Part shown: piece by piece, positions 1-5,393 of the stretch | How the letters are laid out: every line of letters begins with the position of its first letter | Position numbering within the stretch: position 1 is the first letter of the stretch | NCBI GenBank assembly: GCA_029850565.1 | Contig: JARCRR010000001.1 | Coordinates: 1-7,119, forward strand | Length of the DNA stretch: 7,119 bases | DNA from: Gallionella sp. | Lineage (GTDB): Bacteria > Pseudomonadota > Gammaproteobacteria > Burkholderiales > Gallionellaceae | Direction: 5' to 3' | Translations under genes and position numbers: made by a program | The notes under the pieces: model-generated | What the model was told of the DNA's origin: nothing | Seen by the model: the letters and a program-made list of their open reading frames with translations, nothing else | Databases searched by the model: none

Positions 1-293
1 ACCGAAGAAGTCGGATCCGCCAGATCGCCGTCATGCTTTGCCAATAGATCGAGCATCTCTTTGGTGCGACGCACAATCCATACAGGCTTGCCCTGCCATT
101 CGACGCTGATCATGGTACCAGGCTCAATTGCACTGATATCAACCTCAACTGGTGCGCCCGCTGCTTTGGCACGTTCGCTTGGCATCAAGCTCAATACGAA
201 CGGAGCACCTGCCCCTGCCGCCGCTACCCCACCTGCTGCTGCCGTTGCAGCAAGCAGCATTCGTCGCTTACTTTGATCTACATTCTCGGTCAT
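1..293 (-). CDS. petA: Ubiquinol-cytochrome c reductase iron-sulfur (Rieske) subunit, N-terminal part
   Basis: This is the 5' half of the gene for the Rieske [2Fe-2S] subunit of the cytochrome bc1 complex, which takes an electron from quinol and passes it to cytochrome c1 at the periplasmic face of the inner membrane. The frame opens at ATG (293-291) and runs off the window after 97 codons, about half of the usual 190-200 residues. The two cluster-binding Cys/His boxes would lie beyond the edge and cannot be checked. The visible part has a short polar start, a twin-arginine signal (S8-K-R-R-M-L-L14) and an Ala/Gly-rich uncleaved membrane anchor at about 12-37. The mature domain then begins with GAPVEVDIS, IEPGTMISVEWQGKPVWIV and RRTKEML, all typical of proteobacterial Rieske proteins. 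A purine-rich ribosome site (GAGGG) lies just upstream. petB and petC probably follow to the left. Confidence 0.93.
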   Translation of the reverse strand, partial: MTENVDQSKRRMLLAATAAAGGVAAAGAGAPFVLSLMPSERAKAAGAPVEVDISAIEPGTMISVEWQGKPVWIVRRTKEMLDLLAKHDGDLADPTSS

Positions 294-323
294 GTCCCTC
301 ATCCCTTCTGAAATACGTCACAC

Positions 324-355
324 AAAAAAACGACCTGCACTAGAGCTGCTATGCA
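324..355 (-). terminator. Weak hairpin followed by T7 in the petA leader
   Basis: Read on the minus strand, TGCATAG (355-349) can pair with CTA (343-341) plus TGCA (339-336) around a five-base loop, with one bulged G. After GGTCG comes a run of seven T (330-324). This resembles a poor intrinsic terminator or attenuator. The stem is short and imperfect and the T run starts five bases after it. It lies only about 30 bases before the petA start, which leaves almost no room for a separate petA promoter. If it acts at all, it would lower read-through into petA rather than end a unit cleanly. Confidence 0.22.
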
Positions 356-419
356 CAGAGATATCGTTTGGTAATGGAGGATGGCACTGCCTGTCTTACA
401 AATTTTTATTTTGACAAAC

Positions 420-448
420 TGAAGTTCGACTCCCCAATCCGAACTTCA
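420..448 (-). repeat. Perfect 9-bp inverted repeat downstream of the cytochrome gene
   Basis: TGAAGTTCG (420-428) and CGAACTTCA (440-448) are exact reverse complements separated by 11 bases. The structure starts 24 bases after the cytochrome c stop codon, inside the 179-base gap between that gene and petA. Only GTTTGTC follows on the minus strand, so it is not a classical T-tailed terminator. It could stabilise the 3' end of the cytochrome mRNA or act as a weak terminator. I found no convincing sigma-70 promoter for petA in the rest of this gap. Confidence 0.45.
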
Positions 449-472
449 TGCCGACAACGGAACTACACGAAA

Positions 473-898
473 TCAGTTGTTCTTCGCACCTTGCTTGACC
501 CACTTACGAATGGCCAAGATGTACTGACGATCCAAAGTGCCCGCAGCGTTCAAGCCCATAGGCATCTTCAATCCTTTGTTCGTACCTGTCAGCAATTTGG
601 ACAAGGTACTTGCTTCGCTATCTCCTGGAATGACGACCTTGCCGAACTTGGTACCCTTCATCAGGTTATCGTAGGAAGTCAGATCTAGACCGCTTTTTGC
701 ATAGCCCTTGCCGCCAGGTTTGTGGCAGCTGACACAATAATCTTCGAAAATGGGTTGAATGTCTTTTTTGTAGCTAACGTCCCCAGAGCGCAGGACATTC
801 ATTGCGTCATGTGCAGGCGCATTGGCCTGGTATTCTGCCATCGCATTGAGTGAAAAAGCGCTCAAGACGATGCCGCCCACCAACATCATTTTATTCAT
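473..898 (-). CDS. Secreted monohaem c-type cytochrome (141 aa)
   Basis: A small periplasmic electron carrier. Residues 1-21 form a Sec signal peptide (K3, hydrophobic core, Ala-Met-Ala before the likely cleavage). The single haem-binding motif CVSCH is at 55-59, preceded by DIQPIFEDY, as in cytochromes whose haem site begins with 'I.PIF...C..CH'. Around 70-100, SGLDLTSYDNLMKG and VIPGDSEASTLSKLL follow the pattern of the Planctomycete-type cytochrome C domain. KMPMG at 111-115 supplies the likely Met axial ligand (M112 or M114), and the C-terminal helix IRKWVKQGA is typical of the fold. The start ATG (898-896) has GGGGAG five bases upstream. It lies upstream of petA on the same strand, so an electron-transfer link to the bc1 complex is plausible but inferred. 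I cannot name a specific cytochrome. Confidence 0.9.
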   Translation of the reverse strand: MNKMMLVGGIVLSAFSLNAMAEYQANAPAHDAMNVLRSGDVSYKKDIQPIFEDYCVSCHKPGGKGYAKSGLDLTSYDNLMKGTKFGKVVIPGDSEASTLSKLLTGTNKGLKMPMGLNAAGTLDRQYILAIRKWVKQGAKNN

Positions 899-1046
899 AC
901 AAGCTCCCCAAGGTGACTCCGCGCAATTTTTTTAATCGCGTCAAAGCCACTACCCTCACAGCGGAATGGCGCTGCCCCAATTCAAACCAACCGAATCCTA
1001 ACCCCATTTGGCTAACCCTAACGGGTCATACCCAAACCAAAGTCGA

Positions 1047-1075
1047 ATACTACGCAACGCTTTTACGGAATGCAA
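1047..1075 (-). promoter_or_regulatory. Candidate sigma-70 promoter for the cytochrome gene
   Basis: In the 204-base gap between the nif3-like stop and the cytochrome start, the minus strand holds TTGCAT (1075-1070) and TAGTAT (1052-1047), separated by 17 bases. Matches to the consensus are 3/6 and 4/6, so this is weak. Two copies of GCGTTGC (1078-1072 and 1060-1054), spaced 18 bases apart, overlap the -35 box and the spacer. Transcription from here would give a leader of about 140 bases. The rest of the gap is G/T-rich on the minus strand and shows no gene. Confidence 0.25.
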
Positions 1076-1102
1076 CGCACTACAAGCATCTAAATCCACA
1101 AA

Positions 1103-1849
1103 TTAAATTGGGTTATCCTGATCGAAGAATCGGTGTTCTACACCAAAATGGGCCGAGAGATGTCCGCCAAGAGTCTGAATCCCATAGCGTTCTGTCGCAT
1201 GATGGCCTGCAGCAATAAAAGCTGCACCCGTTTCTTGCGCCATATGGAAGCATTGTTCAGATATCTCCCCAGTCACAAAAACATCCACTCCGAGCGAGAT
1301 GGCTTGCTCAAAATAGCTCTGCCCCCCGCCACTACACCATGCGACCCGTGTGATATTCGCCCCCAGGTCGCCGATGATTTGCGGATCACGCTGCAAAGTC
1401 TGGGCAATCACCTGTTTAAGATCGGCCAGTGACTTAGGCTCTAGCAATCTTCCGTGGCAAGCGATGTCTTGCTCGCCGAATCGCCCTTCTTCTGCAAAAC
1501 CCAAACGCTTACCTAACTGCACGTTGTTCCCCCATTCGGGGTGCGCATCAAGAGGCAAGTGATAGGCCAACAGGCTGACATTATGTTGCAAAAGGTGCGT
1601 GATACGGCGTTTCTTGATACCCGTGATACTGGCATCCTCACTACGCCAAAAATAACCATGATGGACAAGGACGGCGTCCGCTCCCCATGCAGTCGCGGCC
1701 TCCAATACCGCCTGCGATGCGGTCACCGCAGTGGCGATACGACGCACCTCTGGCCTGCCCTCGACTTGTAGCCCGTTCGGACAATAGTCGCGAAATCGGC
1801 TGACTGCCAGTTCGCTTCCGATATAATCCCGCAACTCGATTAACTGCAT
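1103..1849 (-). CDS. Nif3-like dinuclear metal centre protein (YbgI/DUF34 family)
   Basis: A member of the Nif3/YbgI family, hexameric proteins with a two-metal site. Databases often label it 'GTP cyclohydrolase I type 2', but the cellular role is not settled. Counting from the ATG at 1849 it has 248 residues, the normal length for the short bacterial form. Family signatures occur in order: YCPNGLQVEG near 22-31, LVHHGYFW with metal ligands H63-H64, AYHLPLDAHP with D101, WCSGGGQ near 172-178, VTGEISE near 193-199, and AGHHATERYG with H216 and E220 as the remaining ligands. A GTG one codon upstream is also possible. AAGGG eight bases before the ATG fits the ATG better. The gene is divergent from the protease gene, with 38 bases between starts, and precedes the cytochrome gene in the same direction. 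Confidence 0.93.
   Translation of the reverse strand: MQLIELRDYIGSELAVSRFRDYCPNGLQVEGRPEVRRIATAVTASQAVLEAATAWGADAVLVHHGYFWRSEDASITGIKKRRITHLLQHNVSLLAYHLPLDAHPEWGNNVQLGKRLGFAEEGRFGEQDIACHGRLLEPKSLADLKQVIAQTLQRDPQIIGDLGANITRVAWCSGGGQSYFEQAISLGVDVFVTGEISEQCFHMAQETGAAFIAAGHHATERYGIQTLGGHLSAHFGVEHRFFDQDNPI
1800..1827 (+). promoter_or_regulatory. Candidate sigma-70 promoter for the HtrA-type protease, inside nif3-like gene
   Basis: CTGACT (1800-1805; 4/6 match) and a perfect TATAAT (1822-1827) are 16 bases apart on the plus strand. Start of transcription would be near 1834, giving a leader of about 54 bases before the protease ATG at 1888. The site lies within the first codons of the opposite-strand nif3-like gene, because the true intergenic gap is only 38 bases. 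I see no sigma-E/AlgU-type sequence (GAACTT with a TCTGA box) in this area. Confidence 0.45.
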
Positions 1850-1887
1850 CACGATCGCCCTTATTTATTGGTTGTCTGGATCATATC

Positions 1888-3048
1888 ATGCGCAAATTCT
1901 GGCTCCTGTTCGCACAGGCCACCACCATAGCCTTGGCGGTGTTGTTCGTTATTCACACATTGAAGCCTACATTGCTGCCCACTGCGGCACGAGGTGGTGT
2001 CGTGACCTTGTATGAGGATGACAAGCCAGAGGCCGCGAGCGATTTGCCGAACGTGGGTTTCAGCCGCGCGGCACAAAAGGTCATGCCTGCCGTGGTGAAC
2101 ATCTTCACCACCAACGAGGTGAATCAACAAGCGCATCCGTTCATGGATGATCCGCGCTTCCGCTTCTTTTTCGGTGATGAATTCGACGATAACGCTTCGC
2201 AACAGAATTCCAGCCTGGGATCTGGCGTTCTCGTCAGTCACGATGGCTACATTCTGACCAACCACCACGTGGTCGAATCAGCAGATCAGATCGAAGTCGC
2301 TTTTGCAGATGGCCGAAAAACCAAAGGCCATATCATCGGTACAGACCCGGAGACCGACCTTGCTGTCATCAAGGTGGATATCGGCAACAATCTGCCTGCG
2401 GTCACCTTTGCGGGCGCTGAGGCCGCGCACGTGGGCGATATCGTGCTCGCCGTTGGCAATCCATTCGGCGTCGGACAAACAGTCACCATGGGTATCGTCA
2501 GCGCACTCAAGCGCAACCATCTTGGCCTGAATACATTCGAGAATTTCATCCAGACCGATGCGGCCATCAATCCCGGTAACTCGGGCGGTGCATTGGCTGA
2601 TGTGGAAGGCAATCTACTAGGCATCAACAGCGCCATCTATTCACCCAATGGTGGCTCGCTCGGCATCGGTTTCGCCATTCCAGTGAGCACCGCAAAAAAG
2701 ATCATGGAACAGATCATTCAGAACGGTTCAGTGACACGTGGTTGGATAGGCGTGGCCGTGCAGGATATGACACCCGAATTGGCAGAATCTTTCAAACTGA
2801 AAGACACGCAAGGCGTACTGATCTCGGAAGTGGTACGTGGCAGTCCTGCAGACAAAGCAGGTATCAAGGCAGGTGATATTTTGGTCAGCATCGCCGACAG
2901 CACTCTAACAGACTCGACTGTCATGCTGGATACCATCTCGGCACTCGTGCCGGGGAACACGGTTGCACTCAAGTTACTTCGCAATCAAACGGATGTTGTG
3001 GTACAGGTCAAAGTCGGCAAACGCCCTAAACCCAAGACAACTGAATAG
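1888..3048 (+). CDS. Membrane-anchored HtrA/DegS-AlgW-type serine protease with one PDZ domain
   Basis: A trypsin-like periplasmic protease of peptidase family S1C, 386 residues. An N-terminal hydrophobic segment (about 4-24) with no clear cleavage site suggests an inner-membrane anchor. The protease domain (about 58-275) carries the catalytic triad H127 (in TNHHVV), D157 (in DPETDLAVIKV) and S232 (in NPGNSGGAL). A single PDZ domain follows at about 284-376 (GWIGVAVQD, SPADKAGIKAGDILVSI). One PDZ plus an anchor matches DegS/AlgW rather than DegP/DegQ, which have two. In DegS/AlgW systems the protease cuts the anti-sigma factor RseA/MucA, but no such gene is visible here, so its substrate is unknown. 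It is the only plus-strand gene. The start has only a weak ribosome site (CTGGA), and no other start is credible because the next Met is residue 66. 'DegQ' or 'Do family protease' are alternative labels. Confidence 0.93.
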   Translation: MRKFWLLFAQATTIALAVLFVIHTLKPTLLPTAARGGVVTLYEDDKPEAASDLPNVGFSRAAQKVMPAVVNIFTTNEVNQQAHPFMDDPRFRFFFGDEFDDNASQQNSSLGSGVLVSHDGYILTNHHVVESADQIEVAFADGRKTKGHIIGTDPETDLAVIKVDIGNNLPAVTFAGAEAAHVGDIVLAVGNPFGVGQTVTMGIVSALKRNHLGLNTFENFIQTDAAINPGNSGGALADVEGNLLGINSAIYSPNGGSLGIGFAIPVSTAKKIMEQIIQNGSVTRGWIGVAVQDMTPELAESFKLKDTQGVLISEVVRGSPADKAGIKAGDILVSIADSTLTDSTVMLDTISALVPGNTVALKLLRNQTDVVVQVKVGKRPKPKTTE

Positions 3049-3050
3049 TA

Positions 3051-3776
3051 TCAGCCAGGTTTTCGCACGGTGGCCGTCCACGCGGCCACCACGATACCTG
3101 CTTCATAAAGCAGCCACAGGGGTATCGCCAGCATGAATTGCGATACCACATCGGGCGGTGTGAAGATTGCACCGATGACGAATGCCGCAACAATCACGTA
3201 AGAACGTATCTCGCGCAGTTTTTCCACCGTCACCACACCCACGCGTACCAGCAACACCACCGCCACCGGCACTTGGAAGGCGATGCCGAAAGCCATGAAC
3301 ATACCGATGACAAAACTAAGATACTTGTCGATATCGGTCATCACGGCCACGCCTTGCGGTGCAGATGCAGTGATGAAACCGAAAACGACCGGGAAAACCA
3401 CGAAGTAGGCGAATGCCATACCGCAGTAGAACAGCAAGGTGCTGGCAATAACCAGCGGCAACACCATGCGTTTTTCCTGAGCGTACAGCCCTGGCGCGAC
3501 GAATCGCCATACCTGATAGAGCATATACGGTAGCGCGATGAGGAAGGCAGCCATCATCGCGACCTTAAGCGGAACAAAGAACGGCGTAGTGACGTCGGTG
3601 GCGATCATCTGTCCGCCTTGGGGCAACTTGGCCAACATCGGTTGTGCCAATAATGAATACAGATCAGCCGCCCACGGGAACAGGCAGATGAATATCAACA
3701 AGAGCGCAAGTGCGGAATTCAACAAGCGCGAACGAAGCTCAATGAGGTGACCGACTAGACTTTCACTGATACCCAT
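3051..3776 (-). CDS. tatC: Sec-independent protein translocase subunit TatC
   Basis: TatC is the multi-spanning receptor subunit of the twin-arginine translocase and binds the RR signal of folded precursors together with TatB. The 241-residue protein has six predicted membrane segments (about 20-36, 67-89, 105-133, 153-178, 192-206 and 212-232). It aligns almost without gaps to my recollection of E. coli TatC. The key residues are present: E13 and R15 in HLIELR, P46, F92, E101 in the first cytoplasmic loop (QEKR), D209 in TPPD and E225. It lacks E. coli's long acidic C-terminal tail, ending VRKPG. The ATG at 3776 shares one base with the tatB stop (TGATG). A GTG one codon upstream would instead give a four-base overlap. 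No clear ribosome site is visible, so coupling to tatB is likely. Confidence 0.97.
   Translation of the reverse strand: MGISESLVGHLIELRSRLLNSALALLLIFICLFPWAADLYSLLAQPMLAKLPQGGQMIATDVTTPFFVPLKVAMMAAFLIALPYMLYQVWRFVAPGLYAQEKRMVLPLVIASTLLFYCGMAFAYFVVFPVVFGFITASAPQGVAVMTDIDKYLSFVIGMFMAFGIAFQVPVAVVLLVRVGVVTVEKLREIRSYVIVAAFVIGAIFTPPDVVSQFMLAIPLWLLYEAGIVVAAWTATVRKPG
3069..3090. repeat. Perfect 8-bp GC-rich inverted repeat at the convergent protease/tatC ends
   Basis: GGTGGCCG (3069-3076) and CGGCCACC (3083-3090) are exact reverse complements around six bases. They lie inside the last codons of tatC and 20 bases past the protease stop codon. Neither strand has a T run after it, so it is not a standard intrinsic terminator. 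It is positioned to cap the 3' end of the protease transcript and could serve both converging transcripts. Confidence 0.4.
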
Positions 3777-4123
3777 CACTGCGGCTTTTTCGTAACGTCG
3801 TTAAGGGAGACGATCTCGGACGGATCTATTGGGGGGGCTTGGCGATACTGGGCTTGGAGTATCTGTTGTTCCAGCGTAAGTTGCGCGCTTTTTACTTCTT
3901 GCTCCACCTCGCCGACTTGCCGTGTGAGGTTCCGCTTCATTTTGCGCGCTTCTTCCAAATCCATCTCATTGGAGATGTCATTCTTTACTGTACTCACATA
4001 TCGCTGCAACCGCCCCCACATATGTCCTGCTGTGCGAGCTACCTGCGGCAATCGCTCCGGACCGACGACGATGAGCGCCACCAAAGCGATCACCACCAGT
4101 TCGGAGAAAGCCACGTCGAACAT
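3776..4123 (-). CDS. tatB: Sec-independent protein translocase subunit TatB
   Basis: TatB forms the substrate receptor with TatC. It has the expected architecture: a short N-terminal membrane helix (about 5-21) beginning MFDVAFSELV with the diagnostic E8, the hinge VVGPERLP (G21, P22), an amphipathic helix (about 24-45), then a charged coil-forming region (about 55-95). At 115 residues it is shorter than the 171 of E. coli, within the family's variable tail length. MFD start and E8 distinguish it from TatA. It starts three bases after the tatA stop, with AAGGA ten bases upstream. A run of seven C in the coding strand (3837-3831) lies in the codons for A96-P97-P98. Confidence 0.96.
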   Translation of the reverse strand: MFDVAFSELVVIALVALIVVGPERLPQVARTAGHMWGRLQRYVSTVKNDISNEMDLEEARKMKRNLTRQVGEVEQEVKSAQLTLEQQILQAQYRQAPPIDPSEIVSLNDVTKKPQ

Positions 4124-4126
4124 GGC

Positions 4127-4324
4127 TTACTTTTCCTTCACTTCGCCTTCGATGGTCTTGGTGTCGGTTTTCTTGGCTGGCTCATCGTCACCCTTCATGC
4201 CATCCTTGAAGCCCTTGACCGCACCACCCAGATCGCTACCGATATTGCGCAGTTTCTTGGTACCGAAAATCAGTACCACGACCAACAAAACAATCAACCA
4301 ATGCCAGATACTGAATGAACCCAT
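4127..4324 (-). CDS. tatA: Sec-independent protein translocase subunit TatA
   Basis: TatA oligomerises to make the passage for folded Tat substrates. The 65-residue protein begins MGSFSIWHWLIVLLVVVLIFGTKKL, with the conserved F20-G21 hinge after the membrane helix. An amphipathic helix follows (about 22-43, including IGSDLGGAVKGFKDGM) and a short charged tail. Length and sequence are typical of TatA, not TatB. The gene starts 18 bases after hinT with GGGAG six bases before the ATG, and is followed directly by tatB. It is probably co-transcribed with the upstream his-hinT genes. Confidence 0.97.
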   Translation of the reverse strand: MGSFSIWHWLIVLLVVVLIFGTKKLRNIGSDLGGAVKGFKDGMKGDDEPAKKTDTKTIEGEVKEK

Positions 4325-4342
4325 GATGTACTCCCAGATGAA

Positions 4343-4693
4343 TTAGCTACGCTTGACCATAGGTGGGATGTTGCCGCCGCCAATGATGTGGATATGCAGA
4401 TGAAACACTTCTTGTCCACCGCCTTTGCCTGAATTGATGACCATGCGGAATCCGTTTTCCAAGCCTTGCTCGCGCGCCAACTTCGGTGCGAGCGTCAGCA
4501 TCTTGCCCAGCAATGCCGCATGGCTATCATCCACTTCTACCAAAGAAACGAGATGGTGCTTGGGGATGAGCATGAAATGCACGGGTGCGACGGGGTTGAT
4601 GTCATGGAATGCGAACATATCATCATCTTCATACACTTTGCGGCTCGGTATCTCACCGCGTGCGATTCTGCAAAAGAGGCAGTTATCGCTCAT
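4343..4693 (-). CDS. hinT: HIT-family purine nucleoside phosphoramidase HinT
   Basis: A cytoplasmic histidine-triad hydrolase that cleaves adenosine 5'-phosphoramidate-type and aminoacyl-adenylate bonds. The 116 residues are full length for the Hint branch. The triad HLHIHII lies at 98-104, with H100 as the expected nucleophile. Upstream are the core strand and helix signatures NPVAPVHFMLIPKHH (33-47) and FRMVINSGKGGGQEVFHLH. An N-terminal CLFC pair (C5, C8) and H47 could bind zinc, as seen in some HIT proteins. Its ATG overlaps the hisE stop by four bases (ATGA), so it is translated with the histidine genes. This his-hinT linkage is common in proteobacteria. Confidence 0.96.
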   Translation of the reverse strand: MSDNCLFCRIARGEIPSRKVYEDDDMFAFHDINPVAPVHFMLIPKHHLVSLVEVDDSHAALLGKMLTLAPKLAREQGLENGFRMVINSGKGGGQEVFHLHIHIIGGGNIPPMVKRS

Positions 4694-5007
4694 TTGCGAC
4701 TCGCCTTCTCAGCGATACCAGAGACACCCTCGCGGCGCGCCAATTCCTTCAGCACGTCTTCAGCACTCAATCCATTTTGAGCCAATAGCACCAAGGTGTG
4801 GAACCACAGGTCCGCCACTTCGTAGGTCAAATGTTGTTTATCGCCATCCTTGGCTGCCAACAAGACCTCACCCGCTTCCTCGATCACTTTCTTCAGGATG
4901 GCGTCATCGCCCTTGCTGAACAATTTAGCGACGTATGAAGAATCAGGGGCCGCTTGTTTACGTGCTTCGATGGTCTCTGTCAGTCTTTGTAAGATGTCGT
5001 TGCTCAT
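4690..5007 (-). CDS. hisE: Phosphoribosyl-ATP pyrophosphatase HisE
   Basis: Second step of histidine synthesis: it hydrolyses phosphoribosyl-ATP to phosphoribosyl-AMP and pyrophosphate. The protein belongs to the alpha-helical MazG-like group and has 105 residues, normal for a stand-alone HisE. The metal-binding motifs are KVIEEAGEV (E43, E44, E47) and YEVADLWFH (E63, D66). SYVAKLFSKGDDAILKK before them is the usual family lead-in, and LARREGVSGIAEKASR is a usual ending. The ATG overlaps the hisI stop by four bases (ATGA). It has no strong ribosome site, only an A-rich stretch, which points to translational coupling with hisI. Confidence 0.96.
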   Translation of the reverse strand: MSNDILQRLTETIEARKQAAPDSSYVAKLFSKGDDAILKKVIEEAGEVLLAAKDGDKQHLTYEVADLWFHTLVLLAQNGLSAEDVLKELARREGVSGIAEKASRK

Positions 5008-5393
5008 TTTTTATATATCTCGTCTGGCGACTTCAGCACGGCATCGACCTCCACCCATTTACCCTTCTCCAGCCTGCTGAAGAAGCAGCTTTGACGCCCA
5101 GTGTGGCAGGCGATACCGCCTTGCTGCTCCACTTGTAGCAGGATCACATCGCCGTCGCAATCGAGACGGATCTCCTTTACCTTCTGGATGTGTCCGGATT
5201 CCTCGCCCTTGTGCCACAACTTCTTGCGCGAACGCGACCAGTATATCGCCTCGCTTTTTTGCCAAGTCAGCAGCAGTGCCGCGCGGTTCATCCACGCCAC
5301 CATCAGCACGCGTCCAGTCGATGCATCTTGCGCGATGGCGGGAACCAGCCCGTCATCCGACCAGTTCAACTTATTGAGCCATGCCTCGCTCAT
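5004..5393 (-). CDS. hisI: Phosphoribosyl-AMP cyclohydrolase HisI
   Basis: Third step of histidine synthesis: opening of the adenine ring of phosphoribosyl-AMP. The 129-residue protein is a stand-alone HisI. Signatures include VLMVAWMN (29-36), YWSRSRKKLWHKGEESGH (51-68), the metal-binding D78-C-D-G-D82, and GGIACHTGRQSCFF with C96, H97 and C103. C79, C96 and C103 are the expected zinc ligands. GAGGG seven bases before the ATG gives it its own ribosome site. That matters because a spacer of about 200 bases separates it from hisF, unlike every other his junction here. It overlaps hisE by four bases. Confidence 0.96.
   Translation of the reverse strand: MSEAWLNKLNWSDDGLVPAIAQDASTGRVLMVAWMNRAALLLTWQKSEAIYWSRSRKKLWHKGEESGHIQKVKEIRLDCDGDVILLQVEQQGGIACHTGRQSCFFSRLEKGKWVEVDAVLKSPDEIYKK

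Noticed and set aside
368..688. 106-codon plus-strand frame over the cytochrome 3' end
   Set aside because: Antisense to a convincing cytochrome c with signal peptide and haem motif; no family resemblance.
850..1218. 122-codon plus-strand frame across the cytochrome leader
   Set aside because: Both ends lie antisense to real genes, composition is Thr/Asn/Arg-rich and low in structure, and there is no recognisable domain.
1850..1852. GTG start of the nif3-like gene one codon upstream of the ATG (similar GTG for tatC at 3779 and TTG for hisF at 6354)
   Set aside because: In each case an ATG follows directly. For nif3 the AAGGG spacing favours the ATG, and for tatC and hisF the ATG gives the common TGATG overlap. 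The difference is one residue.
1888..3048. '2-alkenal reductase' label often attached to HtrA-like proteins
   Set aside because: The catalytic triad and PDZ domain show a serine protease; nothing supports a reductase.
3839..4346. Two overlapping plus-strand frames of 159 and 140 codons over tatA/tatB
   Set aside because: Antisense to tatA and tatB, which are unmistakable; the peptides have no family features.
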